Source: Protula sp. h YS-2021
Taxonomy: Eukaryota > Annelida > Polychaeta > Sabellida > Serpulidae
NCBI GenBank assembly: GCA_949752745.1
Contig: OX457027.1
Coordinates: forward strand, 17,006,603-17,070,602
Length of the DNA: 64,000 nt
Direction: 5' to 3'
Part shown: in pieces, positions 12,401-21,190 of the stretch
Layout of the letters: every line of letters starts with the position of its first letter
How positions within the stretch are numbered: position 1 is the stretch's first letter
Made by a program: the position numbers and the translations under genes
The notes under the pieces: generated by a model
Databases searched by the model: none
What the model was told of the DNA's origin: nothing
What the model saw: the letters and a program-made list of their open reading frames with translations, nothing else

Positions 12401-14498
12401 CACGACAAAATACCACGGTACATCTCCTTATGCATTGTGCTCCTTCAGCACGTAAGGACGGCTCCTTCAGCACGTAAGGACGGCTGTTTTAGCACGAGAG
12501 GACGGTTCTTTTAGCACGTAAGGGGCTCTTTCTGCACGTAAGGACGGCTGTTTTAGCACGTAGGGACGGCTGTTTCAGCACGTAAGTACGGCACTTTTAG
12601 CACATAAGGACGGCTCCTTCAGCACTTGAAGACGGCTGTTTTAGCACGTAAGGACGGCTCCTTCAGCACGTAAGGACGGCTGTTTTAGCACATGAGGACG
12701 GCTCTTTCAGCACGTAAGGAAGGCTCTTTCACCACGTAAGGAAGGCTCTTTCAGCACTTGTGGACGGTTCTTTTAGTACGTGAGAACGGCTCTTTCAGCA
12801 CATAAGAACGGCTGTTTTAGCACGTAGGGACGGCTGTTTTAGCACATGAGGACGGCTCTTTCAGCACTTGAGGACGGCTGATTTAGCACGTGAGGACGGT
12901 TCTTTCAGCACATAAGGACGGCTGTTTTAGCACGTAGGGACGGCTGTTTTAGCACGTGAGGACGGCTCTTTCTGCACGTAAGAACGGCTGTTTTAGCACG
13001 TAGGGACGGCTGTTTTAGTACGTAAGGACGACTCTTTTAGCACGTAAGGACGGCTGTTTCAGCACGTAAGGACCAGTCTTTCAGGACGTGAGGACGGCTG
13101 TTTTAGCACGTGAGGACGGCTCTTTCAGCACATAAGGACGGGTGTTTTAGCACGTAGGGACGGCTGTCTTAGCACGTGAGGACAGCACTTTCAGCACGTG
13201 AAGGCGGCTGTTTTAGCACGTAAGGATGACTCTTTTCGCACGTAAGGAAGGCTCTTTCAGCACGTAAGGAAGGCTCTTTCAGCACTTGAGGACGGTTCTT
13301 TTAGTACGTGAGAACGGCTCTTTCTGCACGTAAGGACGGCTGTTTCAGCACGTAAGGACGGCTCTTTTAGCACATGAGGACGACTCTTTCAGCACGCAAG
13401 GATGCCCCTTTAATACGTGAGGACGGCACTTTCAGCACGTAAAGACGGCTTTTCTAAAATGTAAGGACGGCTCTTTTAACACGTGAGGACAGCTCTTTTA
13501 GCATGTAAGGACGGCCCTTTTAGCCCCTAAGAACGGCTCTTTTAGCACGCAAGGACGGCCCTTTTAGCCCCTAAGAACGGCTCTTTTAGTACGCAAGGAC
13601 GGCGCTTTTCAGCAGGTAAGGGCTGCTCTTTTAGCACGTACCGTATAGCCGGACCTTGCACTAATATGCTCCGTCACGACGAGTAGCGCGTTCAGTGTGG
13701 CCCCTCCGCTTCCCACTTGACACTTTGGATCCTCCAAGGCCAACACTATGACGTTCTTACCAATACGGCCATTCCGCTGTCTCAATACAAGCTCTGCAAA
13801 ATTCCCATGCATAATACAACAGCAATAACAAGTGTGTCAGCTTCAGAAACCTGAACATATATATTAACAGATTAAAACAATACAAAGCTATGAAAATTGA
13901 AATTAATAATAAAATATAGCTGTGACTGTCATCAGCCAAGGGTAATGCGAGTTTTGTACCGCGGTATAGCATTAAAACCACAGTGCGTACCGCGCTATTT
14001 TGTACATATTGGGAATGCAGGGCAAATTAAATAATAAGGTTTACTTTGTAGTATCACTGGTATAGCTGATCTAGTCTCATCGCTTTTAATCCAAAATAAA
14101 ACATACTGCATGTAAAAACAAAATTTATCTAAAAATAGCCTTAACGTTTTTCAAATATGGCAAATGTATAGCTGCGTTTGTATTTCGAGTATTTCCGAAA
14201 TTAGATTTCAAAATTAACATAGATACCGAAAAAATATCAGTAGCCCGAAACTAAACACCGCGTACCGTACCACGGTATACAACAATACCGCCATTCCTAA
14301 CTATTCTTGTTACGTTTGATGGTGCAAATGCCCGTAATGTTGCAAGTCATGTGACGGTCACATCTGTTCACGAGCGAGGCACCGCATCACTAAGCAGTTA
14401 GAGTGATTCGAAAGAGGAGAGAGAAAAGTTCACTTACGTTCTTGAAACGTCTGAGCTTCTGTGACATCCCTGCACGTCACAACGATCGCTGTCCACAT
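1436..14498 (-). CDS. FCSK: L-fucokinase (FCSK), 5' 15 coding exons, partial at left edge
   Basis: Phosphorylates L-fucose in the cytosolic GDP-fucose salvage route. Coding exons in order: 14438-14498 (ATG at 14498), 13642-13793, 12220-12270, 11368-11490, 9719-9791, 9131-9219, 8759-8839, 7793-7912, 7349-7544, 5897-6021, 4237-4398, 3482-3709, 2713-2837, 2130-2344, 1436-1584. All have GT donors, AG acceptors and matching phases, giving about 650 codons. Diagnostic stretches are [75 protein letters not shown] and [17 protein letters not shown], all in the human order. The start is supported by an in-frame TAA six codons upstream and by MWTAIVVTC aligning with the human VDWTVIILTC. The C-terminal GHMP kinase half lies beyond the window. 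Exon 9 has a Gly/Pro-rich insert. The exon chain is an inference from reading, not from transcripts. Confidence 0.93.
1585..1745. repeat. Minisatellite built on the FCSK exon 15 acceptor
   Basis: About three units of roughly 57 bp. On the minus strand each carries a CAG|TGGCCGTG-like copy of the exon's own acceptor and first bases (CAG|TGGCCATGAAGTGTG), so decoy 3' splice sites precede the real one. Confidence 0.75.
2345..2536. repeat. Minisatellite built on the FCSK exon 14 acceptor
   Basis: About six units of 29-33 bp. On the minus strand each reads AG|ATGGCGGGAAAGCTG followed by a GACTGTCATTTT spacer. Exon 14 itself starts AG|ATGGCGGGAAAGCTGG, so the unit duplicates the acceptor and the first coding bases. 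Confidence 0.85.
3003..3272. repeat. 46-bp minisatellite in FCSK intron 12
   Basis: About six near-identical copies of a 46-bp unit containing ACTATAACGTCCAGTCACAG. It lies mid-intron and shows no splice-junction content. Confidence 0.9.
4399..5084. other. FCSK intron 10, 3' half, no feature
   Basis: AT-rich intronic sequence between exon 11 and the GC-rich repeats. The short open frames on either strand show no family resemblance. Confidence 0.4.
5085..5625. repeat. Long-unit tandem repeat in FCSK intron 10
   Basis: Four diverged units of about 138-150 bp, each with CTGGGAACGGAAGG (near 5161, 5299, 5449 and 5589) followed by a pyrimidine-rich, CCCC-bearing stretch. The overlapping minus-strand reading frames are translations of this repeat. 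Confidence 0.8.
6240..7115. repeat. Composite repeat block in FCSK intron 9
   Basis: A direct repeat of about 70 bp (6378-6450 and 6837-6907, sharing GGCGATTTCTTTGTTTCGAC) flanks three units of an 89-bp tandem repeat (about 6500-6775, motif CACCCGAGCATCC). This is followed by a short TTTCCGTTGCCAT tandem tract (6900-7015). Segments near 6262 and 7032 also share GTGCACAACTA. This may be a mobile-element remnant; no coding sequence was seen. Confidence 0.6.
8500..8758. repeat. Minisatellite built on the FCSK exon 7 donor
   Basis: About five units of roughly 52 bp. On the minus strand each carries an AGCTG|GTAAGTTCCTGGTC-type sequence, copying the exon 7 donor context (CCACTG|GTAAGTTTCTGGTC). 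The array starts directly at the authentic 5' splice site. Confidence 0.8.
9429..9494. repeat. (TA)n microsatellite
   Basis: An uninterrupted alternating TA tract of more than 60 bp in FCSK intron 5. The apparent Ile-Tyr-rich reading frame is an artefact of it. Confidence 0.97.
9994..11367. repeat. Large minisatellite built on the FCSK exon 4 donor
   Basis: About 25 copies of a 54-56 bp unit. Read on the minus strand, every unit contains TACCGTAACCAAG|GTGAGCC. This equals the last 13 coding bases of exon 4 plus its 5' splice site at 11367/11368. Copies are mostly over 95% alike by eye. The array fills almost the whole proximal intron. Confidence 0.95.
12440..13641. repeat. Short-unit minisatellite abutting the FCSK exon 2 donor
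   Basis: More than 50 diverged copies of a unit of about 22 bp (plus strand GGACGGCTCTTTTAGCACGTAA). The exon 2 donor reads ACG|GTACGTGCTAAAAGAGC on the minus strand, and the units repeat TTACGTGCTAAAAGAGCCG. The array therefore appears to have grown out of the first intron bases. Confidence 0.9.
13938..14299. mobile_element. Possible MITE with GGTA-rich inverted ends
   Basis: TGTACCGCGGTA-like sequence near 13955 and an inverted TACCACGGTATACAACAATAC-like counterpart near 14270 flank about 360 bp without coding sequence, within FCSK intron 1. The ends are imperfect and no target duplication was found. Confidence 0.35.
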
Positions 14499-15491
14499 CT
14501 CTATTTCAGTTCTTTACCAAATACACCTCCGCTTACTCACATGTGTAAACGCCGCTGCAAAAATCAGTTCCAAGATTTAGGTAGCGATCTCAACTGGGCC
14601 GCCAGTTTGGGCCCATTTTACAAGGTATATTGCCTTACACTTGAAAGTTCAAGTTGCCAATTATCCTTGAAGGACTAAGCAAGACATTACTCAGCTGCTT
14701 CCTTCAGTCACGTGATTCATGTTCAAAAATTTTCTGCATATCTTTCTAATTTTTCTCACGGAATTTGGTCATTACACCTGTACATGAAAACTGAATAATA
14801 TATTTGATATGACTTTTGCTCAGATCAAATAAAATTTTATGGGAACTACCAATTATATTCACTTTCAAACTTCCATAGACTGTTTGACCTGAACACAGTT
14901 AAACTCTAAACAAGCATGTCCAAGGACATGACTCAGCCGAGTTACTAAGCAAGGAAAGAGAGAAAAACTCTGAAACGACTACTGTTAGGCCAAAAAATGA
15001 AGTATGTACATTTAATCCGAATTTGGAAGCTACATGAAAAAGGGATGTTGGAGAGGTTGGGTTTTGACAATTTACGTATTTACCGACATTTACACAATTT
15101 TACAAAATTTTTAAAATTCCACCATTTCGGCATTTTTTTGTCATTTGCGAAAAAAAGCAAAGTCCAGGTGGAGAAGCACGTAAATAACTTTCGTTTAAAT
15201 TTTAAAACTATTTGAAAAAGACTGAGAAATGAATGGTTTGACAATCAGTTATTTACTACCATTTATTCCAGTTTTTGGCAAACTTCAAAGTTCCACCTTT
15301 TCGGCAGTTTTTGGCGAACCGCAAAAAAAAAAAAAATAAATAAATAAATAAACCCCTGGGGAACATCCCTGCATAACATCTAAACGATTGGTGTAAAATT
15401 GTAGGAGGAGTAGCATCTTAAAAATGGGTCAAAACGGGCACAAAAAGTGCCGCCATTTTGTCCGTTTTTGGTCACTCGTCAAAAATAAGTA
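14499..15491. other. FCSK upstream region, degenerate repeats
   Basis: Contains the 5' UTR and promoter of FCSK, position undetermined. From about 15000 it holds diverged internal repeats (motifs TTTCGGCA, AAACGATTGG, GTAGGAGGAGTAGCA) that resume at 16872 beyond the hAT insertion, so the hAT landed inside an older repeat. Confidence 0.45.
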
Positions 15492-15678
15492 ATAGCCAGT
15501 AGAGGTGTGACGGTTCGTACCCAAAACCGAGAACCGAGAAAAGGCTTCGGTTCGGTTCGAACCGAAAACTGAAAAGCTCAATCACGGTTTCGGTTCGGTT
15601 TTTTTACTATTTATAACAAGATAATGCATTAATTTGGTAGTGTTATTTTAGTTCTTTAAGTATAGTTTAGTTTTAGTA

Positions 15679-16482
15679 TATAACCCGGCAAAAAAAGTTT
15701 CTAGCCACTTACAGATTTGTGAATATTTCAAAATGTAGGCTAGTTACGAGGTAATGACTGTTGAAACTTATAACTGATATGTTCTCACAAAAATTCCGTC
15801 ACTCTTACTTTCTACAGCAGGGGTCATTTTCAAAAATTGCACTTTGGAAATCCCTGTTCAGTAATGGGTGTGGCCACCTCTATTTGCTATGCACTCTGCA
15901 CAGCGCTTGCGCATGCTATGCACGGGTTTTCTAACGTACTGTTCTGGCATTCTGTCCCATTATTCCAAAAGATACTTCCTAATGTCGTTGAGATTTTCTC
16001 CGCCGTTACCCGGCGATGTAGTATCCTTCCTAAGTAATCTTACACGTGCTCTATGGGATTCAAGTTGGGTGAGCAAGACGGCCAGTCCATTCGGTGTACT
16101 CCTTCAGCCCGCCTCCAGTAGCCCGATGGCGCCGGCCAAGATTTGATAATCTCCCCATTATCACTAAGTTTCAACACCACAGGGCGAATCGGATTAAACA
16201 TATTGGTCAATCTTAGCACACAAGCACACAAAGCATACACATGAAACAATAGACAATTTGGCATTGAACCTTCCATAGTGCAATTTTCGAAAGAGATCCC
16301 TGCTCAGCAAAAATGAATCGTGTTCACTGGAGCATGGCTGAATAATATTGCTAAACACAGTATTATGTCACACATATACAGGGGTAGTTGGAAATGTATA
16401 AAAATTACACATTTTTAAAATTTAAACCCTTTCTTTTTTCAAAAACATTAGGTGACTAGAAACTTTTTTTACCTGGTTTATA
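15679..16482 (-). mobile_element. Tc1/mariner-like element nested in the hAT
   Basis: Imperfect inverted ends of about 30 bp (AAAAAAAGTTTCTAGCCAC near 15689; AAAAAAAGTTTCTAGTCACC in reverse complement near 16463) sit next to TA dinucleotides. They enclose a broken minus-strand transposase C-terminus with the Tc1 signature DWPSCSPNLNPIEHV (about 16040-16085). This is followed in shifting frames by a degraded RCAECIANRGGHTHY-like tail near 15870. Stops and shifts show it is dead. Confidence 0.8.
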
Positions 16483-16734
16483 TATGTGCGTGTTTATTTT
16501 TTTTTTATTTATTTATAAATGCCTGCACTTAATCCGGTATTTCTTTTTACCTTAGAACACATACAAAACCTAACATATAACGGTAATGTTTCATATTTAT
16601 TACCTCAAAGCTTACGTAAACAAGAATTTACATTTTAATTGACTGACAGACTCACATGTAACCATAATAAACGCATGGAACTCGTCATAGGTTCCAAAAA
16701 AGTGTGTGAAATATTTGTTGATTTGTGCAATGTG

Positions 16735-16736
<2 letters not shown>

Positions 16737-16800
<64 letters not shown>
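16737..16800. repeat. (TA)n microsatellite inside the hAT
   Basis: About 64 bp of alternating AT between the nested element and the right end of the hAT. Confidence 0.97.
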
Positions 16801-16802
<2 letters not shown>

Positions 16803-16871
16803 GAACCGAAGACTTTTGTTGAACCGAACCGAACCGAGCCGGAGGTGAACCGTCACACCTCTAATAGCCAG

Positions 16872-17558
16872 GTGGGGGACCACCCAGGGAACATTCAAAC
16901 GATTGGAGCAAAACAGTAGGAGGAGTAGCACTTTAAAGAAAAGGTTTAACATAAGCACATACATTCAAGCCTCCTATAGTGATACGACTAACCCAGTCCG
17001 ACAAAGTCGGCTGGGTTAAAAAAAAAGTACGAAGTGTTATAACAGTGCTCGATGTCATCAAACTTACTTGTGTTACTTTGAAATTCGCATAGCAACAACA
17101 AAACGCCATTCAGATTCTATCATTCATTAGAAAATGCATTATTATTATTATTATTATTATTATTACCGTCTTTCTCTTTAATATTATTACCGTCTTTCTC
17201 TTAACCGTCCAAAACAAGCCCCACCAGAAAAATGGCATAGAGTTGACTGTCGGATGAGCAGCAACTCCCATGACGTCAAATGCGTGCACATATGGAAAAA
17301 TCGCGATACGGAAAAAATCTTAAATTTTTGTCTTTACTAGGGGAGTCCGGGGGCATACTCCTAGGAGAGCTGTGAAAACTAGACCCCAATATCTGACTTC
17401 AAACTATTTTTGAACTTATAATGACAAAACCTTTCGTGCCTTTACGTCCATTCTGGAAGCAAATTTTTGTGGAACGAATGGAATGGCTAAGTGCCCAACA
17501 TAACATGACATGTAGATTTCACAGGGGGGGGGGGGGGGGGTCATGGCTTTTTATGTGT
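16872..17558. other. Intergenic, no gene
   Basis: AT-rich, with a (TTA)n tract near 17139-17164, a repeated ATTACCGTCTTTCTCTT motif and a hairpin at about 16990-17016 (AACCCAG stem with CCGAC/GTCGG inside). It ends in an 18-20 G homopolymer near 17524-17540, just outside the retroelement repeat. Confidence 0.4.
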
Positions 17559-17770
17559 TTAAAACTCTATTCAGCGCGTGTCTGTGTAAACGCTAAATGT
17601 CTTAGTTCGTTAAGATGAGAGAATGCTCAGTCTTTTCCATCGGTCTCTAACACGCTGCGAAATAATAAAAAGAAGCGGTTTGGGTAGTGTTTCTTTAATA
17701 GACTCCAGCAATAACGTGGCAACACATAGAACATTATTAGAACTTATATAGCTTTCAACATAACTTTGTC
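17559..17770. repeat. Split direct repeat, distal copy (B2)
   Basis: 212 bp that read as identical to 18189-18400 (offset 630 bp), starting TTAAAACTCTATTCAGCG and ending CATAACTTTGTC. Confidence 0.92.
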
Positions 17771-18188
17771 AACTACACATACTACTGATAATTTAAAATT
17801 TTATAACATACTTTAAAGAGCATTGGGTGGGACGGCGGGTTTTCTTTGCTAACGAGCTGCTGTTTCTGCGCTTGCAGATTGCGAATGAGGTGGTAGAAAA
17901 AAGGCCCCCCTTTTAAAGCCAGATTTTAATCCCTATAGCAAAACTGAACAGATAGCGAGTGACACTTCGCAAGCATCCCTTATGGATTGAGGCGCCATCG
18001 CGCCGGATTTTTAAATCCCTGAAGCAACACAAGAACACACATAGTGACACTTAGCAAACATCTTTTGCCGGCTGAAAACGCTTGATATTTAAACAAAGAT
18101 TACAGGATAGGCGGGGCGCAAAAGAGCCCCGCAGTTTCACGTCACTTGCACCGTTTTAAAAGTAAATAATCATACATTATTTATAGCA

Positions 18189-18400
18189 TTAAAACTCTAT
18201 TCAGCGCGTGTCTGTGTAAACGCTAAATGTCTTAGTTCGTTAAGATGAGAGAATGCTCAGTCTTTTCCATCGGTCTCTAACACGCTGCGAAATAATAAAA
18301 AGAAGCGGTTTGGGTAGTGTTTCTTTAATAGACTCCAGCAATAACGTGGCAACACATAGAACATTATTAGAACTTATATAGCTTTCAACATAACTTTGTC
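18189..18400. repeat. Split direct repeat, proximal copy (B1)
   Basis: Identical partner of 17559-17770, located 40 bp beyond the recombinase stop. A 13-bp motif inside each copy (CGGTTTGGGTAGT) recurs inverted just outside, near 18404-18416, a possible recombination or circle-junction motif. Confidence 0.92.
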
Positions 18401-18440
18401 CCAAACTACCCAAACCGGATGTAGTGTAGACTCTGTGTCT

Positions 18441-19532
18441 TTAGAGTTTAGTTGTGATCTTTGCGGCGTTCCTACCGAGGACTCGAGAACACCTCATGCG
18501 CATGTCGAGGGGGACGTCTGTGTATCGGAGGTAGGCGTCTGATTTCCAGTCTACTTGCGATTTTATCACCTCAGGGGGGAGACCGCATGCCAGGGCAAAA
18601 CTTGCCCCTGCCCGACGGAGGCTGTGACCGCTGTAGTGACTATCGTCCAGCCCTATACTCTGAAGCCTCTGTTTCAGCATCGCGCCGAAAATTGCGTGGG
18701 ACAGGGTAATGAGGGCGCCGTCACGTTTGAAGGAAAACAGGGCGGAATCAGGGGGGGATTGAGTCGTGGTCAGGAGGCGGCCGAGGGCATAGACCGGACA
18801 CAGGTCAGAGTCTGGGATGCGAGGGAGGGGGACGACAAGTTGTCGAGTGAAGTTGCGCATGGTCTTCGTCTGTTTCACACGAATTATGGCTCCATCTGCC
18901 AGGAACGTCACGTCACGGCGGCATAAGTCTCTGCGACAGTCATGACTATCCTGTGAACGTGTTAACAGGGTGGATTTTCTGAAAAACGTAAAGAAACCCA
19001 CTAGGCATGCCGCCCAAAAACACATATCTATTGACCTGTCGAGATCCAGCACTTGAAGTAAACGTACTAGGAAGTCCAGAGATAGCGCGAGTTTTTGCTT
19101 AGGTGGGGTGGCACGCTTGGTCTCCAGCCCTTTGAGCAGTGTCTTTAGGCGATAGTTGTCTTCCGTGGGATTAGGGTGGTCGTGCTCCAAGTGCAAAAAC
19201 CGGATCGCGGACAGATAGCACCTCACGGACTGGGGCTTGAGGGTGCGACCGAGGAAACAAGCATAACGTAGCAGGGTGTCAGTGTCTGCGGGGACAGGGC
19301 GACAGCGGAAATAGGCACAAAACGAAACGAATGCCTTGATGTGGGTGTTGTATGCGGCGATGGTATTGTCGGAATAGGCAGCCGAACGCAGCTGTTTCAC
19401 TTCCATATCCAGTATCGCTGTTTGCCGGACCACTCCTGAAACAGGTAAACTACTGAGGCGTGAGACATATGGTTGTGTAGGTCCGATACTGGTACGTGTG
19501 CGAAGGCGTAGGTGGCATGCGATAAATTGCAT
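18441..19532 (-). CDS. Tyrosine recombinase (YR) of the DIRS/Ngaro-like element
   Basis: 363 aa, ATG at 19532. Integrates circular cDNA by a lambda-integrase-type reaction, replacing the DDE integrase of other retroelements. The catalytic set is visible: the first Arg in FFTFFRKSTLL, then HSLRRAGASF (His-x-x-Arg), and the Tyr nucleophile in DAYLRYTDV near the C-terminus. The N-terminal SAM-like core-binding region (about 40-140) precedes it. The ORF is uninterrupted. It starts inside the RT-RNase H frame, overlapping it by 136 nt in another frame, which implies reinitiation, frameshifting or splicing for expression. Confidence 0.92.
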   Translation of the reverse strand: MQFIACHLRLRTRTSIGPTQPYVSRLSSLPVSGVVRQTAILDMEVKQLRSAAYSDNTIAAYNTHIKAFVSFCAYFRCRPVPADTDTLLRYACFLGRTLKPQSVRCYLSAIRFLHLEHDHPNPTEDNYRLKTLLKGLETKRATPPKQKLALSLDFLVRLLQVLDLDRSIDMCFWAACLVGFFTFFRKSTLLTRSQDSHDCRRDLCRRDVTFLADGAIIRVKQTKTMRNFTRQLVVPLPRIPDSDLCPVYALGRLLTTTQSPPDSALFSFKRDGALITLSHAIFGAMLKQRLQSIGLDDSHYSGHSLRRAGASFALACGLPPEVIKSQVDWKSDAYLRYTDVPLDMRMRCSRVLGRNAAKITTKL

Positions 19533-21043
19533 AGTCTCGATAAACTATCAGCCAACATATTTTGACGTGTGGGTATGAATGAGGCAGTAATACAAATATT
19601 ATACTGAATGCATATCAACATTATATCAACGAGAATGTCTGATGCAGTGATGCTCCGTATAGAACCAGTATTCAGGGCGTGGAGCGTGGCCGTATTGTCA
19701 GTCAGTACCCTCATTTTCCGACCCGCATATAGGGTTTTCCACCGTTCCAGGGCGAGATGTACGGCGGCCAGTTCCTTGACATTGATGTGTTGTGCTTCAA
19801 GGGGCGGGGCATCGATATGCCAATTGCAGTACAGCCAGTCCAGGGCGAGTGGCCCGCGGACCAAGGCTGCTCCAGCAGCGGCCGAGCTGCTGTCCGTCAC
19901 GATATATGCAGGATCGGGCGAAGTCCTTTCGAGAGCGAAATGGCACGTGCCGTTGAAGGAACTGCATAGTCGATTGAGCGTAGCAATATCGCGGCGCGTA
20001 TCGGCGGAGATACGGACGCGGAAGTGGGGGCGGCGCAGTGACGTCATTAGCGAGATGAGGCGGCGCATGGCTGGGCGTACTACACGTACTACCCGGGCGA
20101 TCCAGCTTAATTTACCAAGCAGACTTTGTATGTCCCGTTTGGACACACGTTTCTGATCAGAATTGGCCCATTCATGCAGAGTTGTTTGCGTATCTTCTAG
20201 TTTCTCGGTTGGGATCGATAGCTTACAGTTGATGGTGTCAATAAGAACACCAAGAAAAGTCAGTCGTTGGGTGGGGTAGACGCATTTGCTCCAATTGATG
20301 GTGAAACCGAGGGAGGTGAGGGTGCCGATAAGGTGGTCCATAGCTATCCGAGCGTCTTCGCTGGTGTCTGCTGAGATGAAGAAGTCGTCCAGGTAACAGA
20401 TCACCGCCTTGATACCCTTCCGCCGCAGCATGCGACACACACTTTGCGTTATGCGGTGAAAAATCCCGACACTGAGGGACGCGCCGAAGGGCAGTCTAGT
20501 GTCCACCAGGTAGGTGTGGTGCTTATCACCCTTGAACTTCCATCTCAAGCCGGTAAACTGCTGCGAAAAAGTACTGATGGGTACATGTCTATATGCGGAT
20601 TTAATGTCCACCTTGGCCATAAAAGACCCTCGCCTGGTCAAGCTGACCGCAGTGTCCACGGACGCGAATTTGTGTTTGTCCGGACAGGCAAAGCTGTTTA
20701 CTGAGCTCCCCGCTGGTTGGGAGCAGTCGTGGATAAGACGGATACTATCCTTGTCCTTTGGGACGGCCGAAATGGGCGAAATTATTGTCGGTTTTTCAAG
20801 CGTTATTTTGTATCTTCCCAGCGACAGTTCTTTCTTTATCTCATTTTCCACTAGTTCTCTGTATTTAAGTTCGGCGGATCGACTATTTGGGGCTTCTGAG
20901 GGTTTAATGGAATGGGTATTAGTGTTAACAATATCAAAACCGTTCGTTAAGCCATTAACGATAAAGACTTTATCGATATCCGAGTCGAGTAATCGTTCCC
21001 AGTTCGTTATCTTTTCGGCGAGCGGGTTAGAGACGTCGGGTTG
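19397..21043 (-). CDS. Reverse transcriptase-RNase H polyprotein of the DIRS/Ngaro-like element
   Basis: The frame is open for 549 codons from just after an in-frame TAG (21044-21046) to the stop at 19397. There is no ATG near its beginning; the first codons read QPDVSNPLAEK. RT motifs are SIRLIHDCS, LPFGASLSVGIFHRIT and the catalytic VICYLDDFFIS. RNase H follows with IVTDSSSAAAGAALV, INVKELAAVHLALE and VLTDNTATL, which carry the D-E-D residues. No methyltransferase domain is seen, unlike classic DIRS1. Probably expressed by readthrough of the TAG or from a spliced RNA. Confidence 0.9.
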   Translation of the reverse strand, partial: QPDVSNPLAEKITNWERLLDSDIDKVFIVNGLTNGFDIVNTNTHSIKPSEAPNSRSAELKYRELVENEIKKELSLGRYKITLEKPTIISPISAVPKDKDSIRLIHDCSQPAGSSVNSFACPDKHKFASVDTAVSLTRRGSFMAKVDIKSAYRHVPISTFSQQFTGLRWKFKGDKHHTYLVDTRLPFGASLSVGIFHRITQSVCRMLRRKGIKAVICYLDDFFISADTSEDARIAMDHLIGTLTSLGFTINWSKCVYPTQRLTFLGVLIDTINCKLSIPTEKLEDTQTTLHEWANSDQKRVSKRDIQSLLGKLSWIARVVRVVRPAMRRLISLMTSLRRPHFRVRISADTRRDIATLNRLCSSFNGTCHFALERTSPDPAYIVTDSSSAAAGAALVRGPLALDWLYCNWHIDAPPLEAQHINVKELAAVHLALERWKTLYAGRKMRVLTDNTATLHALNTGSIRSITASDILVDIMLICIQYNICITASFIPTRQNMLADSLSRLCNLSHATYAFAHVPVSDLHNHMSHASVVYLFQEWSGKQRYWIWK

Positions 21044-21190
21044 CTAGGCGTGAGTGTATTCGGGGTGGTCCCTGAAGCACTTTAGACAAACATGTGAATA
21101 CCGGCATCCTGGAAGAGAACATCCCCGGCGTCCGTTGAAGTTTCGGCAGACCTCTCTTCCGTTGTGGTCCCTGACACCTTGTGCTCTGAC
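21044..21190 (-). pseudogene. C-terminal Gag-like fragment with Cys/His zinc motif
   Basis: 48 codons ending in the TAG at 21044-21046, in frame with the RT downstream. Shows a Cys-x8-Cys-x4-Cys-x3-His cluster followed by VCLKCFRDH, a plausible nucleic-acid-binding zinc motif. Upstream, in-frame TGA codons close the frame, so most of Gag is missing or lies in another exon. Confidence 0.55.

Larger units (their letters stand above)
15500..16863. mobile_element. Non-autonomous hAT transposon with 8-bp target duplication
   Basis: Perfect 17-bp terminal inverted repeats (TAGAGGTGTGACGGTTC at 15500-15516; reverse complement at 16847-16863) are flanked by the same 8 bp, ATAGCCAG, at 15492-15499 and 16864-16871. 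An 8-bp duplication and TAGAGGTG-type ends are hallmarks of hAT. Subterminal CGGTTCGGTT motifs recur at both ends. It encodes no hAT transposase. It carries an inserted Tc1/mariner relic and a long TA tract, so it was probably mobilised in trans. Confidence 0.9.
17559..21190 (-). mobile_element. DIRS-order (Ngaro-like) tyrosine-recombinase retroelement, 5' truncated
   Basis: Reads right to left: a Gag-like zinc motif fragment, reverse transcriptase with RNase H, an overlapping tyrosine recombinase, then a 212-bp direct repeat, a 418-bp spacer and a second identical 212-bp repeat. That tail matches the B1-A2-B2 split direct repeat arrangement known for Ngaro elements. The expected A1 copy of the spacer at the 5' side is not seen, and the Gag frame is short, so the 5' end appears lost. 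Identity of the repeats suggests recent insertion. Confidence 0.8.
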
